Below, piece by piece: positions 6,242 through 13,506 of a stretch of DNA of 26,934 nucleotides. Under the pieces are notes generated by a model. It had not been told where the DNA came from, searched no databases, and saw nothing but the letters and a program-made list of their open reading frames with translations. This DNA comes from a virus: IMG/VR virus record IMGVR_UViG_3300042868_000981, positions 1-26,934 of that record. One strand, given 5' to 3'. A program made the translations under genes and the position numbers. The stretch's first letter is position 1, and each line of letters begins with the position of its first letter.

Positions 6242-6832
6242 TTAACCCTCGTAGATTATGTTGATTGAACCAGCATCGAAAGTATCTGTGCCGCCTGATG
6301 TTGTTATGCGAACACGATCTAGAGTGGCAGAAAGAGACTTAGATCCGCCCTGTATATAAATGTTTGCTCCATCACTTCGTCCTACAGCCCCCATTGCTGT
6401 CCAAGTGTTTGTACTAGAATTAAGTAAATTAAGAGCAATACTTCCGTGTCGAACACTCGCTGCTGCGCCACCATCTTCTATAAGAAAGCCCGATGAATTA
6501 TTTGCCCCAGCAGTGCCAGCACCTGTTCGTCCATTTGTGCCTAAATACCCAGTTATTTCAACCCCACCAGAGTCGCCAATCTGCATGGTCACAGGAGAAG
6601 TTCCATTAGTGCTTACACCCTCAAACATCACAGTAATACGCTTACACCACGCAGGGATGCCAGTGAAGTCAATTGATGTTCCACTGGTAGATGCGACAGC
6701 AGTAGCCTGCACAATCCTCTGCAACTGCGCCCGAGACGCATTGCTGTCAGTGCCAAAGAATTGACCGTTGTATTCAATCTGCCCAGATGCGGCAGTGACC
6801 AGCGTGTCAGAAGTTAAAGCAAGTATTGACAT
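6242..6832 (-). CDS. Tail fibre / appendage protein, paralogue of the next gene upstream
   Basis: A 196-residue beta-rich protein beginning MSILALTSDTLVTAASGQIE. The middle has ATAVASTSGTSIDFTG, then W-C-K-R-I-T-V-M-F-E-G-V-S-T, and the C-terminus has LDRVRITTSGGTDTFDAGS followed by INIIYEG. The same blocks occur in the adjacent upstream gene, so the two are tandem paralogues; the region between the blocks (about 90-150) differs strongly. ATG 6832 follows GAGGG at 6 bases; the in-frame TTG at 6838 is rejected for lack of a site. Likely a surface-exposed virion protein. Confidence 0.7.
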   Translation of the reverse strand: MSILALTSDTLVTAASGQIEYNGQFFGTDSNASRAQLQRIVQATAVASTSGTSIDFTGIPAWCKRITVMFEGVSTNGTSPVTMQIGDSGGVEITGYLGTNGRTGAGTAGANNSSGFLIEDGGAAASVRHGSIALNLLNSSTNTWTAMGAVGRSDGANIYIQGGSKSLSATLDRVRITTSGGTDTFDAGSINIIYEG

Positions 6833-6834
6833 AA

Positions 6835-7419
6835 TCAACCCTCTAGTAAAAGATTTACGGTTCCGGCATCGAATGTGTCAGTGCCGTTGACTGTGGTGAT
6901 GCGGACTCGGTCAAGAGTTCCACCAAGCGTAATTTGTCCTGCGCCTTGCCAAACTCTAGTATTAGTAGAACTTTGAAAAATAGTTGAGCCAACGTATAAA
7001 TTACTTCCTAACAAAGTAAATACATACTGCCCAGTTAATTCTTCTGCCGCAAGGTCTGAATTCATTAAAAAACCAGTAGTGGCAGAGGCAACAACAGTAG
7101 CATTTGTGCTATAAATTAAAGAACATGAAGACTTATAGCCAGTTGTAACGACTCCACCTGTTGTTCCTAATTGCATTTGTTTAAATGAAGTTCCGCTTGT
7201 ACTCACACCAGCAAACATTACAGTTACGCGCTTCACCCAACTTGGCAGACCTGTAAAGTCAATGCTTGTACCTGATGTAGACGCAACCGCTGTTGCCAAT
7301 GTATTGACAGCACTTGTCGCAGTGGCGGCTTGAAGCGTCAGCGTGTTTGTACCAGCAACAAGGGGCGCTGATACTGTGATAGCCCCGCTGGTGTCTCCTG
7401 AGATAACGACTGATGACAT
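6835..7419 (-). CDS. Tail fibre / appendage protein, tandem paralogue
   Basis: A 194-residue beta-rich protein starting MSSVVISGDTSGAITVSAP, a start common among phage fibre modules. It shares ATAVASTSGTSIDFTG, then P-S-W-V-K-R-V-T-V-M-F-A-G-V-S-T, and the C-terminal LDRVRITT-x-N-GTDTFDAG with its downstream neighbour. The central 80 residues diverge, as expected for a module under receptor-driven variation. AAGGAAAAAT precedes the ATG. It sits between a longer fibre-like protein and its paralogue, so these three probably form one appendage. Function inferred from composition and context. Confidence 0.7.
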   Translation of the reverse strand: MSSVVISGDTSGAITVSAPLVAGTNTLTLQAATATSAVNTLATAVASTSGTSIDFTGLPSWVKRVTVMFAGVSTSGTSFKQMQLGTTGGVVTTGYKSSCSLIYSTNATVVASATTGFLMNSDLAAEELTGQYVFTLLGSNLYVGSTIFQSSTNTRVWQGAGQITLGGTLDRVRITTVNGTDTFDAGTVNLLLEG

Positions 7420-7434
7420 ATTTTTCCTTTAGGT

Positions 7435-7956
7435 CTAAAGCACAACCCACCTTGCACCACTTGGAATGGTGACGGTGATGCCGCTGTTGATGGTGATAGG
7501 GCCAACACTGTGCGCGTTGTTGGAAGAGCTTAGTGTGTAGTTCGTTGTGACGGTGCGCGTGTTCTCATAGAACACGGTATCAGCACCGCCACCAGTTGCA
7601 CCGCCGCCCACTGAAGACCAGACAGTGCCGTTATAGCCTTCAAACTTGTTGAGGGTTGTGTTGTATCGGAGTTGACCGGCTGCTGGTGAGCCTGGCCGCT
7701 GTGCCGTAGTGCCTGACGCAATCTTGATGGCATCGGTTGCCGATACAGTGAATGTGCCTGATACAGACGCTGTACCGGCCACCGACAATGTCTTGCCTGA
7801 ACCAATGTTCAAGCCGACTGATGTGCCAGTGCCGTTTGCAGTAAACACCGCATCAACACTATCCAAATCGGTGTTGATCTTGCTTCCCCAAGTGTCAGTA
7901 CTTGCGCCTACCTCTGGCTTTGTCAGCAGTAGGTTACTTGTGGTGGTATCTGGCAT
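7435..7956 (-). CDS. Tail fibre-like protein
   Basis: A 173-residue protein. The N-terminus ([20 protein letters not shown], then [18 protein letters not shown]) is a very common head module of phage tail fibre and collar proteins. The middle has [20 protein letters not shown] followed by [18 protein letters not shown], another recurrent fibre element, and the C-terminus ends in a beta-strand motif ([14 protein letters not shown]). The N-terminal module usually attaches the fibre to the tail. A GGAGAT ribosome site precedes the ATG. High confidence as a fibre-family protein; receptor unknown. Confidence 0.8.
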   Translation of the reverse strand: MPDTTTSNLLLTKPEVGASTDTWGSKINTDLDSVDAVFTANGTGTSVGLNIGSGKTLSVAGTASVSGTFTVSATDAIKIASGTTAQRPGSPAAGQLRYNTTLNKFEGYNGTVWSSVGGGATGGGADTVFYENTRTVTTNYTLSSSNNAHSVGPITINSGITVTIPSGARWVVL

Positions 7957-7968
7957 CTTTAAATCTCC

Positions 7969-8493
7969 TTACGCGGCTTCTTGCCAAGTGATTGAATTGT
8001 CTGCTAAATCCGTCCAGTTTTCTGAGGTGTCTGAAACTGGTGTCCAAGATTCCGAGGAATCAGGCACTACGCCCCATCCGAAACCGATCAGCGTGCCAAC
8101 CGATCCGGCAAGGCTCACGCCACTGATATTCACAACAACAGAAAAGCTGAAAGTGATTGTGCCAACTTCCCCTGTACCTTCAACGCCTGTGATGTCTTGA
8201 AGTGTAAGAACCGCGCCGATCACCGTTCCAACACCACCAGTAGCGGCATTGCCTGTGATGATTGGTGAAACAAATAGTGAGTTGACAGCGCCAGTGGCTG
8301 AATTGCCAGTAATGGCAACAGTTCTATTGATGCCGACTGTGCCTACATTGCCGGTGGCGATCGTGCCATCTTCTTGAATTGATCGGCTCGCTAGTAGCGT
8401 GCCAACGGCAACAGTGGCTGAATTGCCACTGATGACAACATTGCCTATGCCATAGACACCAAGTCCGTAATAGCCTGTTCCATAAGCAGCCAT
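7969..8493 (-). CDS. Repeat-containing virion-associated protein
   Basis: A 174-residue protein starting MAAYGTGYYGLGVYGIGNVV, an aromatic/glycine lead, followed by about six imperfect units of roughly 20 residues carrying G-N-x-A-T-x-x-V-G-T (V-G-T at about 30, 50, 88, 110 and 132). The C-terminus has three decapeptide-spaced tryptophans (W150, W160, W170) in Ser/Asp/Thr-rich surroundings. Short repeats of this sort occur in phage tail appendage proteins. Position among fibre genes supports a structural role. The encoding DNA also repeats imperfectly, so length variation between relatives is likely. Confidence 0.65.
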   Translation of the reverse strand: MAAYGTGYYGLGVYGIGNVVISGNSATVAVGTLLASRSIQEDGTIATGNVGTVGINRTVAITGNSATGAVNSLFVSPIITGNAATGGVGTVIGAVLTLQDITGVEGTGEVGTITFSFSVVVNISGVSLAGSVGTLIGFGWGVVPDSSESWTPVSDTSENWTDLADNSITWQEAA

Positions 8494-8506
8494 GCCGCTG
8501 CTCCGG

Positions 8507-8962
8507 TTAAGCCAACCGGATTAGGCCGGTACTGGCATCATTGGTGGGCATTGTCAGCGTGAATGTTCCAGCAGTCACGGTCTGACTGCCAAATGTATGT
8601 ACGCTAACCGCTTTGTTTGATTGGGTTGAGTTGTAGATCAACACGCAATCAAAGGCAGTTGATAAAGTAACTGCGGCATATGTGATGCTGGCGCTTGGCG
8701 TGACAAACGCTGTCGTGCCACTGGTGCTCGGTGCAGTGCCAAATGTGACGGTGACACCGCCTGCGGTATAGCCTGAGCCTGATACCTCATCGGTGGTGCT
8801 GTAGGCTGTAGTGGCAGCGTTGACAGTGGCGCTGGCTAAGTACAGAGCCGCCTTGAAAGTGTCTGCTGTGGTGGCAGCGCGAATAACGCCAGTGCCGAAA
8901 TTGTGATGACCGACAAGCAGTTCACCTTTGAAACTTGTACACATAGCCTGAGTATTCGCCAT
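8507..8962 (-). CDS. Phage structural protein, unknown position
   Basis: A 151-residue Thr/Ala/Ser-rich beta protein beginning MANTQAMCTSFKGELLVGHH. The segments DTFKAALYLASATVNAATTAY, split by a Ser/Gly turn from SGSGYTAGGVTVTFG, and a final QTVTAGTFTLTMPTNDAS recur in phage virion proteins next to the head-tail adaptor. No enzyme motif is seen. Neighbours are the repeat protein and a 63-residue protein. It may be a decoration, tail or connector-associated protein; this is inferred from context. Confidence 0.65.
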   Translation of the reverse strand: MANTQAMCTSFKGELLVGHHNFGTGVIRAATTADTFKAALYLASATVNAATTAYSTTDEVSGSGYTAGGVTVTFGTAPSTSGTTAFVTPSASITYAAVTLSTAFDCVLIYNSTQSNKAVSVHTFGSQTVTAGTFTLTMPTNDASTGLIRLA

Positions 8963-8972
8963 GACTTAATCC

Positions 8973-9164
8973 TTATCCAATTGCAGCCGCCACACCATCG
9001 GCAGCGACATTTTGTTTCAACACAACATGGACTGATCTGTGTACCAGTTCGTCATCCAAACGATATTCAACCCAACTGATGATCTCTTTGTCGCTCTCAG
9101 TTGATCCGACAGACTTTTGCAACAAGGACTCGTCCATGTCGCCTTTGGTGGTGGTGATCATCAT
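8973..9164 (-). CDS. Small conserved phage protein, unknown function
   Basis: A 63-residue protein with a beta-hairpin-like core (ISWVEYRLDDELVHRSVHVVL) and an Ala-rich C-terminus. Two consecutive Met codons start the frame; the first (9164) overlaps the adaptor stop as ATGA, as at other junctions here. Small genes of this size often sit next to the head-tail adaptor. No function is assigned. Confidence 0.6.
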   Translation of the reverse strand: MMITTTKGDMDESLLQKSVGSTESDKEIISWVEYRLDDELVHRSVHVVLKQNVAADGVAAAIG

Positions 9165-9790
9165 CCGAATGTCCTTGCTCTTGCCAAGATTGCGCCGCCA
9201 GAGGTTGATCCACGGTCATCAGCAGTCTGCAACTGCTCTAAGCCAGCAGCATATAACGATGACCACACATTGATTCTCGCATCATCCTGTAGGTAAGGCG
9301 CGGCCTGTAAAAGTGAACCGTACAAATAAATATCAGGCGCTTGCGTCAGCAGAAAATTAGTGGCAACAGTCGATGACAACTTAGTCAACTTGGCGTAGTA
9401 GACCAACTCTGCGGTGTATGCGCCATCAGGAATTGGCAACAGTCGGAATTGATTTCCCACCACGCTGAAATACAGTGGCTTGCCGCTGGACAAGTAGGTG
9501 GTGTTGGACAGCGAGTCCATGGCATCAATCGTCTGAAACTGCAATGCAGTCACTGGATTGGTGTCGAGCTTGATGGATTTAACTTCCAAAAAGTCATCAG
9601 GCACTGTGCCGTACTCAGCAGCCGCAGCAAATGAGGCAGTGGCACGCACAATCATCTGTCGTGTGCGTAGCTGACGCTCCATCTGTGCCTCGGCCAGACT
9701 GATGAAGTCAGGAATAACTGAAGTCAGATCAGACCGATTAAGCCAATCGGCCAGCGATGTCTTCAATTCTGTGTAGGTACTCAATGCCAT
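9161..9790 (-). CDS. Head-tail adaptor protein (SU10/gp4-like)
   Basis: A 209-residue, mainly helical protein. The N-terminus S-T-Y-T-E-L-K-T-S-L-A-D-W-L-N-R-S-D, then DFISLAEAQMERQLRTRQM, is characteristic of phage adaptor proteins that dock under the portal, such as the SU10 adaptor. It is followed by GTVPDDFLEVKSIKLD, a beta part (YFSVVGNQFRLLP) and helical ending (LQDDARINVWSSLYAAGLEQ). Twelve copies would form a ring joining portal and tail. It overlaps the glycosyltransferase gene by one base and the next gene by ATGA. Confidence 0.85.
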   Translation of the reverse strand: MALSTYTELKTSLADWLNRSDLTSVIPDFISLAEAQMERQLRTRQMIVRATASFAAAAEYGTVPDDFLEVKSIKLDTNPVTALQFQTIDAMDSLSNTTYLSSGKPLYFSVVGNQFRLLPIPDGAYTAELVYYAKLTKLSSTVATNFLLTQAPDIYLYGSLLQAAPYLQDDARINVWSSLYAAGLEQLQTADDRGSTSGGAILARARTFG

Positions 9791-10443
9791 TAGACGGCCT
9801 CTTTTTCAAGCTGTTCTTTCATCACCCAAGTGTGCTCATGTCTGAATTCAAATGTGCCAATGTGTCCAATCTCTTTCGAGACATCATGGTCAATATACAC
9901 CTTGAATCCAAGTTCTTGCGCCTTCTTGCAGAAGAACACATCCTCGCCCATGTAGCCGCGAGTGTCGTACTGCCACGGCATATCAAACCATGGCTCAGAC
10001 ATACCCTGAAACACTTCGCGTTTGATTAGCATCACGCCAGTACCAACCGAGCCAACTTCTTCCAATCCAGTGGACTCAGGCATGGTGTAAACCTGTTGGC
10101 GCTTGCCGTTCTCATCGTAATTCTGCGCTGTTGGTCCTGTCGGCATCCGGCGCCGAGCGCAGTTTGTAGCCACGATGTCCACATCATGCGCCAGCAATCT
10201 GCCGATCATGTCTTGTGGGAAAGTCATGTCGGAGTCGATAAATAGAATGTGGCTGCAACCCTCACGCATTGCGTCCAGACACAAATCAGCACGCTGATTC
10301 TGTATCAGTGTGCCTTGCAAGAGCTTGAGGCTGACGGCATCAGTGGTGTTGAGCGTGTGATACGCCACCATGTTTACTAAACAATATGTGTAGTTGGTGT
10401 GGACTTGATCACGCGCTGGAGTACAAACCGCTATGTATTTCAT
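9790..10443 (-). CDS. GT-A-fold glycosyltransferase
   Basis: A 217-residue enzyme starting MKYIAVCTPARDQVHTNYTY. It has features of a family-2-like glycosyltransferase: I-L-F-I-D-S-D-M with the metal-binding DxD at D70-S-D72, a preceding NQRADLCLDAM helix, a VATNCARRR segment, GSVGTGVMLIKREVF, and an acceptor/catalytic GEDVFFCKKA segment near 166. It would transfer a sugar from a nucleotide sugar; the acceptor is unknown. The ATG at 10443 overlaps the HNH stop as ATGA; the longer frame to 10464 only reads through the HNH end. Related genes in phage structural modules are thought to modify virion or host glycans, not proven here. Confidence 0.85.
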   Translation of the reverse strand: MKYIAVCTPARDQVHTNYTYCLVNMVAYHTLNTTDAVSLKLLQGTLIQNQRADLCLDAMREGCSHILFIDSDMTFPQDMIGRLLAHDVDIVATNCARRRMPTGPTAQNYDENGKRQQVYTMPESTGLEEVGSVGTGVMLIKREVFQGMSEPWFDMPWQYDTRGYMGEDVFFCKKAQELGFKVYIDHDVSKEIGHIGTFEFRHEHTWVMKEQLEKEAV

Positions 10444-10904
10444 GCTTTCTCCAAATGTTTCCATAGATTGCCGTTTTTGATTTCACGAATCATTGATGCT
10501 GAATAGTTAAATTTAGCAGCCAACTTTATAGATGTTTCCAAGCTAGATTTAATTTCACGCACTTGATCTTCTGTTAATTTTGCATTGCCATGATTGATGC
10601 CTTTGGCTTGTCTGTTTTTTAGCATTTTGTCCGTCATATTATTTTGTTGTGTTCCTATAAAAATATGATCTGGATTTACGCAGCACCTTACATCGCAATG
10701 ATGTAAAGCCATCATTCCACTAGGTATAGTCCCATGCTTTTGCTCGTATGACACTCTATGTGCATAAAAAGGCTTTTTGCCAGAGCAAACTCTGCCATAC
10801 CCACTTTTTTCAATTGTGGACATCCATATCCAGCAACCAGATTCTGGTATTCGGGTTATGTTTCTTTCTATTTTTTCAGAAAGAGGAATTCTTGGTCTTG
10901 CCAT
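10440..10904 (-). CDS. HNH homing endonuclease (HNH_3 type)
   Basis: A 154-residue endonuclease starting MARPRIPLSEKIERN. An N-terminal CWIWM turn, then A-H-R-V-S-Y-E, then M-A-L-H-H-C-D, V-R-C-C-V-N-P-D-H-I form the HNH_3 core with Cys residues that can bind a structural zinc. The C-terminal part (AKLTEDQVREIKSSLE, then LAAKFNYSASMIREIKNG) is a helix-turn-helix DNA-binding module typical of phage HNH proteins. ATG 10904 overlaps the preceding stop as TGATG; an in-frame TTG at 10907 is less likely. It is AT-rich and separates the 104-residue gene from the glycosyltransferase, as expected of an inserted free-standing homing gene. Confidence 0.9.
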   Translation of the reverse strand: MARPRIPLSEKIERNITRIPESGCWIWMSTIEKSGYGRVCSGKKPFYAHRVSYEQKHGTIPSGMMALHHCDVRCCVNPDHIFIGTQQNNMTDKMLKNRQAKGINHGNAKLTEDQVREIKSSLETSIKLAAKFNYSASMIREIKNGNLWKHLEKA

Positions 10905-11218
10905 CAAACTTTACCTGGTCTTACTCTGAAAAACCTGTTGTCAAAATCGTTTAACCATTTCTTCATGTAAACCGGATCATCAATCTTGCCCTCGGCCTTC
11001 AACTGAAAGTAAATGGACTCAGGAATGCTGGCAACATGATGCCATTCACCCTTCCAATTTGCTTTGTTGTCGATGGTGGCAAAGTCGCGCTTGTTGGCCT
11101 CAATGACAGCAGTCAAATCCTGAGTTGTCTGAATCGTTGCCTCATCAGTGTCCTCGTTGTAGTGCCAAGTGCGTGTGATCCCTTTGTCAGGGCTTGCATC
11201 AAAAAATCGTTTTTCCAT
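10904..11218 (-). CDS. Conserved phage protein downstream of capsid gene
   Basis: A 104-residue mixed protein with MEKRFFDASPDKGITRTWHY, TQDLTAVIEANKRDF, then WKGEWHHVASIPESIYFQL, and FDNRFFRVRPGKV at its C-terminus. Proteins of this pattern lie beside the major capsid gene in many tailed phages, and their function has not been established. It begins about 45 bases after the capsid gene, past a strong hairpin. No catalytic signature is seen. Possibly a head completion or virion-associated protein. Confidence 0.65.
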   Translation of the reverse strand: MEKRFFDASPDKGITRTWHYNEDTDEATIQTTQDLTAVIEANKRDFATIDNKANWKGEWHHVASIPESIYFQLKAEGKIDDPVYMKKWLNDFDNRFFRVRPGKV

Positions 11219-11224
11219 ATAAGT

Positions 11225-11251
11225 AAGGGGAGGATTTCTCCTCCCCTTTTT
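11225..11251 (+). terminator. Strong hairpin between capsid and downstream gene
   Basis: A perfect 10-bp stem (AAGGGGAGGA / TCCTCCCCTT, loop TTTC) is followed by T residues in the + direction. As drawn it is a rho-independent terminator for rightward transcription, although all genes nearby run leftward. In the leftward direction the stem is followed by ACTTAT, a poor U-tract, so it could only partly attenuate. It may protect the 3' end of abundant capsid mRNA or act as a processing site. Confidence 0.6.
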
Positions 11252-11263
11252 CCTCTCAGTCGA

Positions 11264-12226
11264 TTAAGAAGTAGACAAGTCAGCGCAGAGGCCGTGAGCG
11301 TTTTCAGCCAAGACTTTGTGGCCGAATTCGATCAACAGCATACGCTTCTCAGCGTCACCTGTTTTCGCCAATTCGAGTTGCTGGTAAGGACGCAACACGG
11401 TCATCTTTGCGTACTCAGGATCGATGATCCAACCATCACGCTCGCGTTGAAATCTATTCGCAATTACGGCCACATTTCCGAAATCTGAAACATAAATGTC
11501 TACAGCGCCAATTAAAACTGCAGGCTTTTCACCTCCATTTATATTGAAACGTGAAGATGCAATGCCAGAGAAACCGGACACGCGCTGCTTGTTGACAGGA
11601 CCAACCATCAGAATCTTCGGTGTACCGCCAGCAGACCATACTTTTTGAATCACATTCTTGAGAATGGTTTCAGTGAAAGTACGCACATTGCCGTCACTAC
11701 GCGCATTGCTTGGCAATGTGGTGTAGCTTGGGTCAGCGCCGTTGGTTTGCTTGTCGGTGTTGGTCTTGACAAACGCGCCCAAAGAGGCAGTAGCGCGAGC
11801 AGTGGTGGTGTTACCAGCGGCAGCAACTGCACCATTCAAGAATGTGAATTCTTGGTCACGCTTTAGCTCGCTGCCGCGCTTAGCTATTTGGTATGCTAAT
11901 TCTGAGCGTCTGCCTGCCTTATTTACTACTTCTTCAGTATTTGATAAGACGATGGTTTTGCGTGCGATCTGAGCGTAGTTGGTCAAACGAACAGTCGCAA
12001 CGACTGCATCGAATGTTCCAACGTCATCACCTTCCAACTGAGCATTGGCGGCTGCGTCTGCCAATGTGTCGGTCTGCCATTCAAACAGAGTGTTGGTGAT
12101 TGTTTCGCGGCCAATGTTGGATTGGTACGGTGTTTCTTCGGGAGCGATGTTGGTGATGACATTGCTCAAGTCTTCACGAATACCCTTTGCAGAGTAGGTG
12201 GTGAAAGTATTACTAACGATAGCCAT
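11264..12226 (-). CDS. Major capsid protein (SU10-like, DUF5309 family)
   Basis: A 320-residue protein beginning MAIVSNTFTTYSAKGIREDL, then NIAPEETPYQSNIGR, TLFEWQTDTLADAA and LEGDD. This N-terminal signature belongs to the SU10-type major head proteins. The rest fits an HK97-like fold: a helical region around 115-150 (ELAYQIAKRGSELKRDQE), the peripheral ILKNVIQKVWSAGG segment near 200, and the late strands VDIYVSDFGNVAVIANRF and RPYQQLELAKTGDAEKRMLL. It lies directly after the scaffold gene, with a leading hairpin after its stop. It would assemble into the icosahedral head. Length is in the family range. Confidence 0.92.
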   Translation of the reverse strand: MAIVSNTFTTYSAKGIREDLSNVITNIAPEETPYQSNIGRETITNTLFEWQTDTLADAAANAQLEGDDVGTFDAVVATVRLTNYAQIARKTIVLSNTEEVVNKAGRRSELAYQIAKRGSELKRDQEFTFLNGAVAAAGNTTTARATASLGAFVKTNTDKQTNGADPSYTTLPSNARSDGNVRTFTETILKNVIQKVWSAGGTPKILMVGPVNKQRVSGFSGIASSRFNINGGEKPAVLIGAVDIYVSDFGNVAVIANRFQRERDGWIIDPEYAKMTVLRPYQQLELAKTGDAEKRMLLIEFGHKVLAENAHGLCADLSTS

Positions 12227-12236
12227 GATGGATTCC

Positions 12237-13229
12237 TTATTTCAAGAGTTTGTAGATTGCATCAGCCGCGTCATCGACACGGCCAGTTTTCGCAAGACGC
12301 TGTTGTGCTCGCAATGCCTCAGTGTTGTTTGATACTCTTCCTGCTGCGCCAGGCTTGGCAGGTCTAGGCCCATTGTTCGTCACCGGCTTGATCTGCCCAC
12401 GCTTGGACATCATCTGATCGTACAAAGCCGCTTTTCGCAGCAGTACAACCGCCCTGTGATCTAAAACATTCTTCAGTTCATCAGGTGAGAATCCAGCCTT
12501 CTGGCCGAATTGAACAAGCATCGACTTCTCAGCCGCAGCCTTTTTTGCGTCTTTCCACTCAGGGATAGCCGCCATCAAAGCCTCTTGTTCCTGCTGCAAC
12601 ATCTGATCGTGATATTGCCTCTGCTCTTGCTGTGACAACTCAGAGAGTCGCTGCTTTTCCGATTGGATAGCCACGTTCTTCTCTTGGTTGTCACGCATCA
12701 ACTCGCGCTGCCTTACCCATTCGATGGGGTCTTCTTGATAAAGACGATCCCAATCAATGTTTGGCTGCGCGGCCTGCTGAACCTGTGCCTCTAGAGCACC
12801 CAACAAATGAGCGTATTGCTCACGCTCGGCACGCACCGCCTGCAACTCTGCCTCTGCGTGCTTTCGCACCTCGGCAATTTGCTGCGTTTTGCGTGTGTAA
12901 TCCTGAGTTCTTGAGTAACCTTTTTGGAGTTCCTCCAGCGTCACCTCGACTTCTTTACCGTCAACCTTGACGGTGAAGACTTGTGGCTGTTCTTCCTCTT
13001 CAGATTCCCCATCTTCTTCAGATTGTTCGGTATCAGTTTCATCACCATCCGCGTCTGCATCGGTTAGCAACTCCTCATCTACCGCCGCGCCCTCATCGGG
13101 CAACTGCGCCTCGCTGCTCTCCTCTTGTCCCTCATCGGGGAGCATCCCAGCAAGTGCATTGGCCGCTTCGGCCATATTCATCGGACCCTGAACAACACTC
13201 GCCGCTGGCGTTGGTGCTACTGTTTGCAT
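12237..13229 (-). CDS. Head scaffolding protein
   Basis: A 330-residue protein. The first 85 residues are disordered and very acidic (long Glu/Asp runs around 35-80). Then come a VFTVKVDGKEVEVTLEEL hairpin, typical of phage scaffolds, and a long coiled-coil stretch rich in Gln, Glu and Ala (about 105-245). A helical basic C-terminus (AAEKSMLVQFGQKAGFSPDEL and the final DAADAIYKLLK) probably contacts capsid subunits. Position between portal and capsid genes is standard for scaffolds. It would guide capsid assembly and leave or be degraded. No protease domain is visible. Confidence 0.88.
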   Translation of the reverse strand: MQTVAPTPAASVVQGPMNMAEAANALAGMLPDEGQEESSEAQLPDEGAAVDEELLTDADADGDETDTEQSEEDGESEEEEQPQVFTVKVDGKEVEVTLEELQKGYSRTQDYTRKTQQIAEVRKHAEAELQAVRAEREQYAHLLGALEAQVQQAAQPNIDWDRLYQEDPIEWVRQRELMRDNQEKNVAIQSEKQRLSELSQQEQRQYHDQMLQQEQEALMAAIPEWKDAKKAAAEKSMLVQFGQKAGFSPDELKNVLDHRAVVLLRKAALYDQMMSKRGQIKPVTNNGPRPAKPGAAGRVSNNTEALRAQQRLAKTGRVDDAADAIYKLLK

Positions 13230-13245
13230 TGGTCTATTTCCTTAA

Positions 13246-13506
13246 TTAAACAAGATTTTTCTGTGCGCGTTCGATGGCACGCTGTGCCACCTTACCGTTG
13301 TCGATCATTTTGGTAAGTTCGTTCTTGAAACTTTCAATGGCACGCAACTGCGCCCAGACAATTTCACGCTTGCTCGACTCTTCCGGTTTGCTGCTCTCAA
13401 ACTCCCACAGCAAATCGCCACGCATTTTTTCCATGGCCGCTGCAAATACCTCGTCCTGCATAAACTGCTCAGACTTGCGGCCTTTTCTTACCTGTTCTTC
13501 GTTCAT
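13246..13506 (-). CDS. Small helical phage protein between portal and scaffold
   Basis: An 86-residue helical protein rich in charged residues: MNEEQVRKGRKSEQFMQDEV, then AAMEKMRGDLLWEFE, a W-A-Q-L-R-A-I-E-S-F-K core, and a C-terminal helix QRAIERAQKNLV. Similar small proteins are found at this place in podovirus head modules; function is unknown. It overlaps the portal stop as ATGA (13503-13506), so its output may be tied to portal translation. Confidence 0.65.
   Translation of the reverse strand: MNEEQVRKGRKSEQFMQDEVFAAAMEKMRGDLLWEFESSKPEESSKREIVWAQLRAIESFKNELTKMIDNGKVAQRAIERAQKNLV

Noticed and set aside
10759-10767. Fifth DnaA-box match (TGTGCATAA) inside the second HNH gene
   Set aside because: Isolated, within coding sequence, and about one such match is expected by chance in a window of this size.
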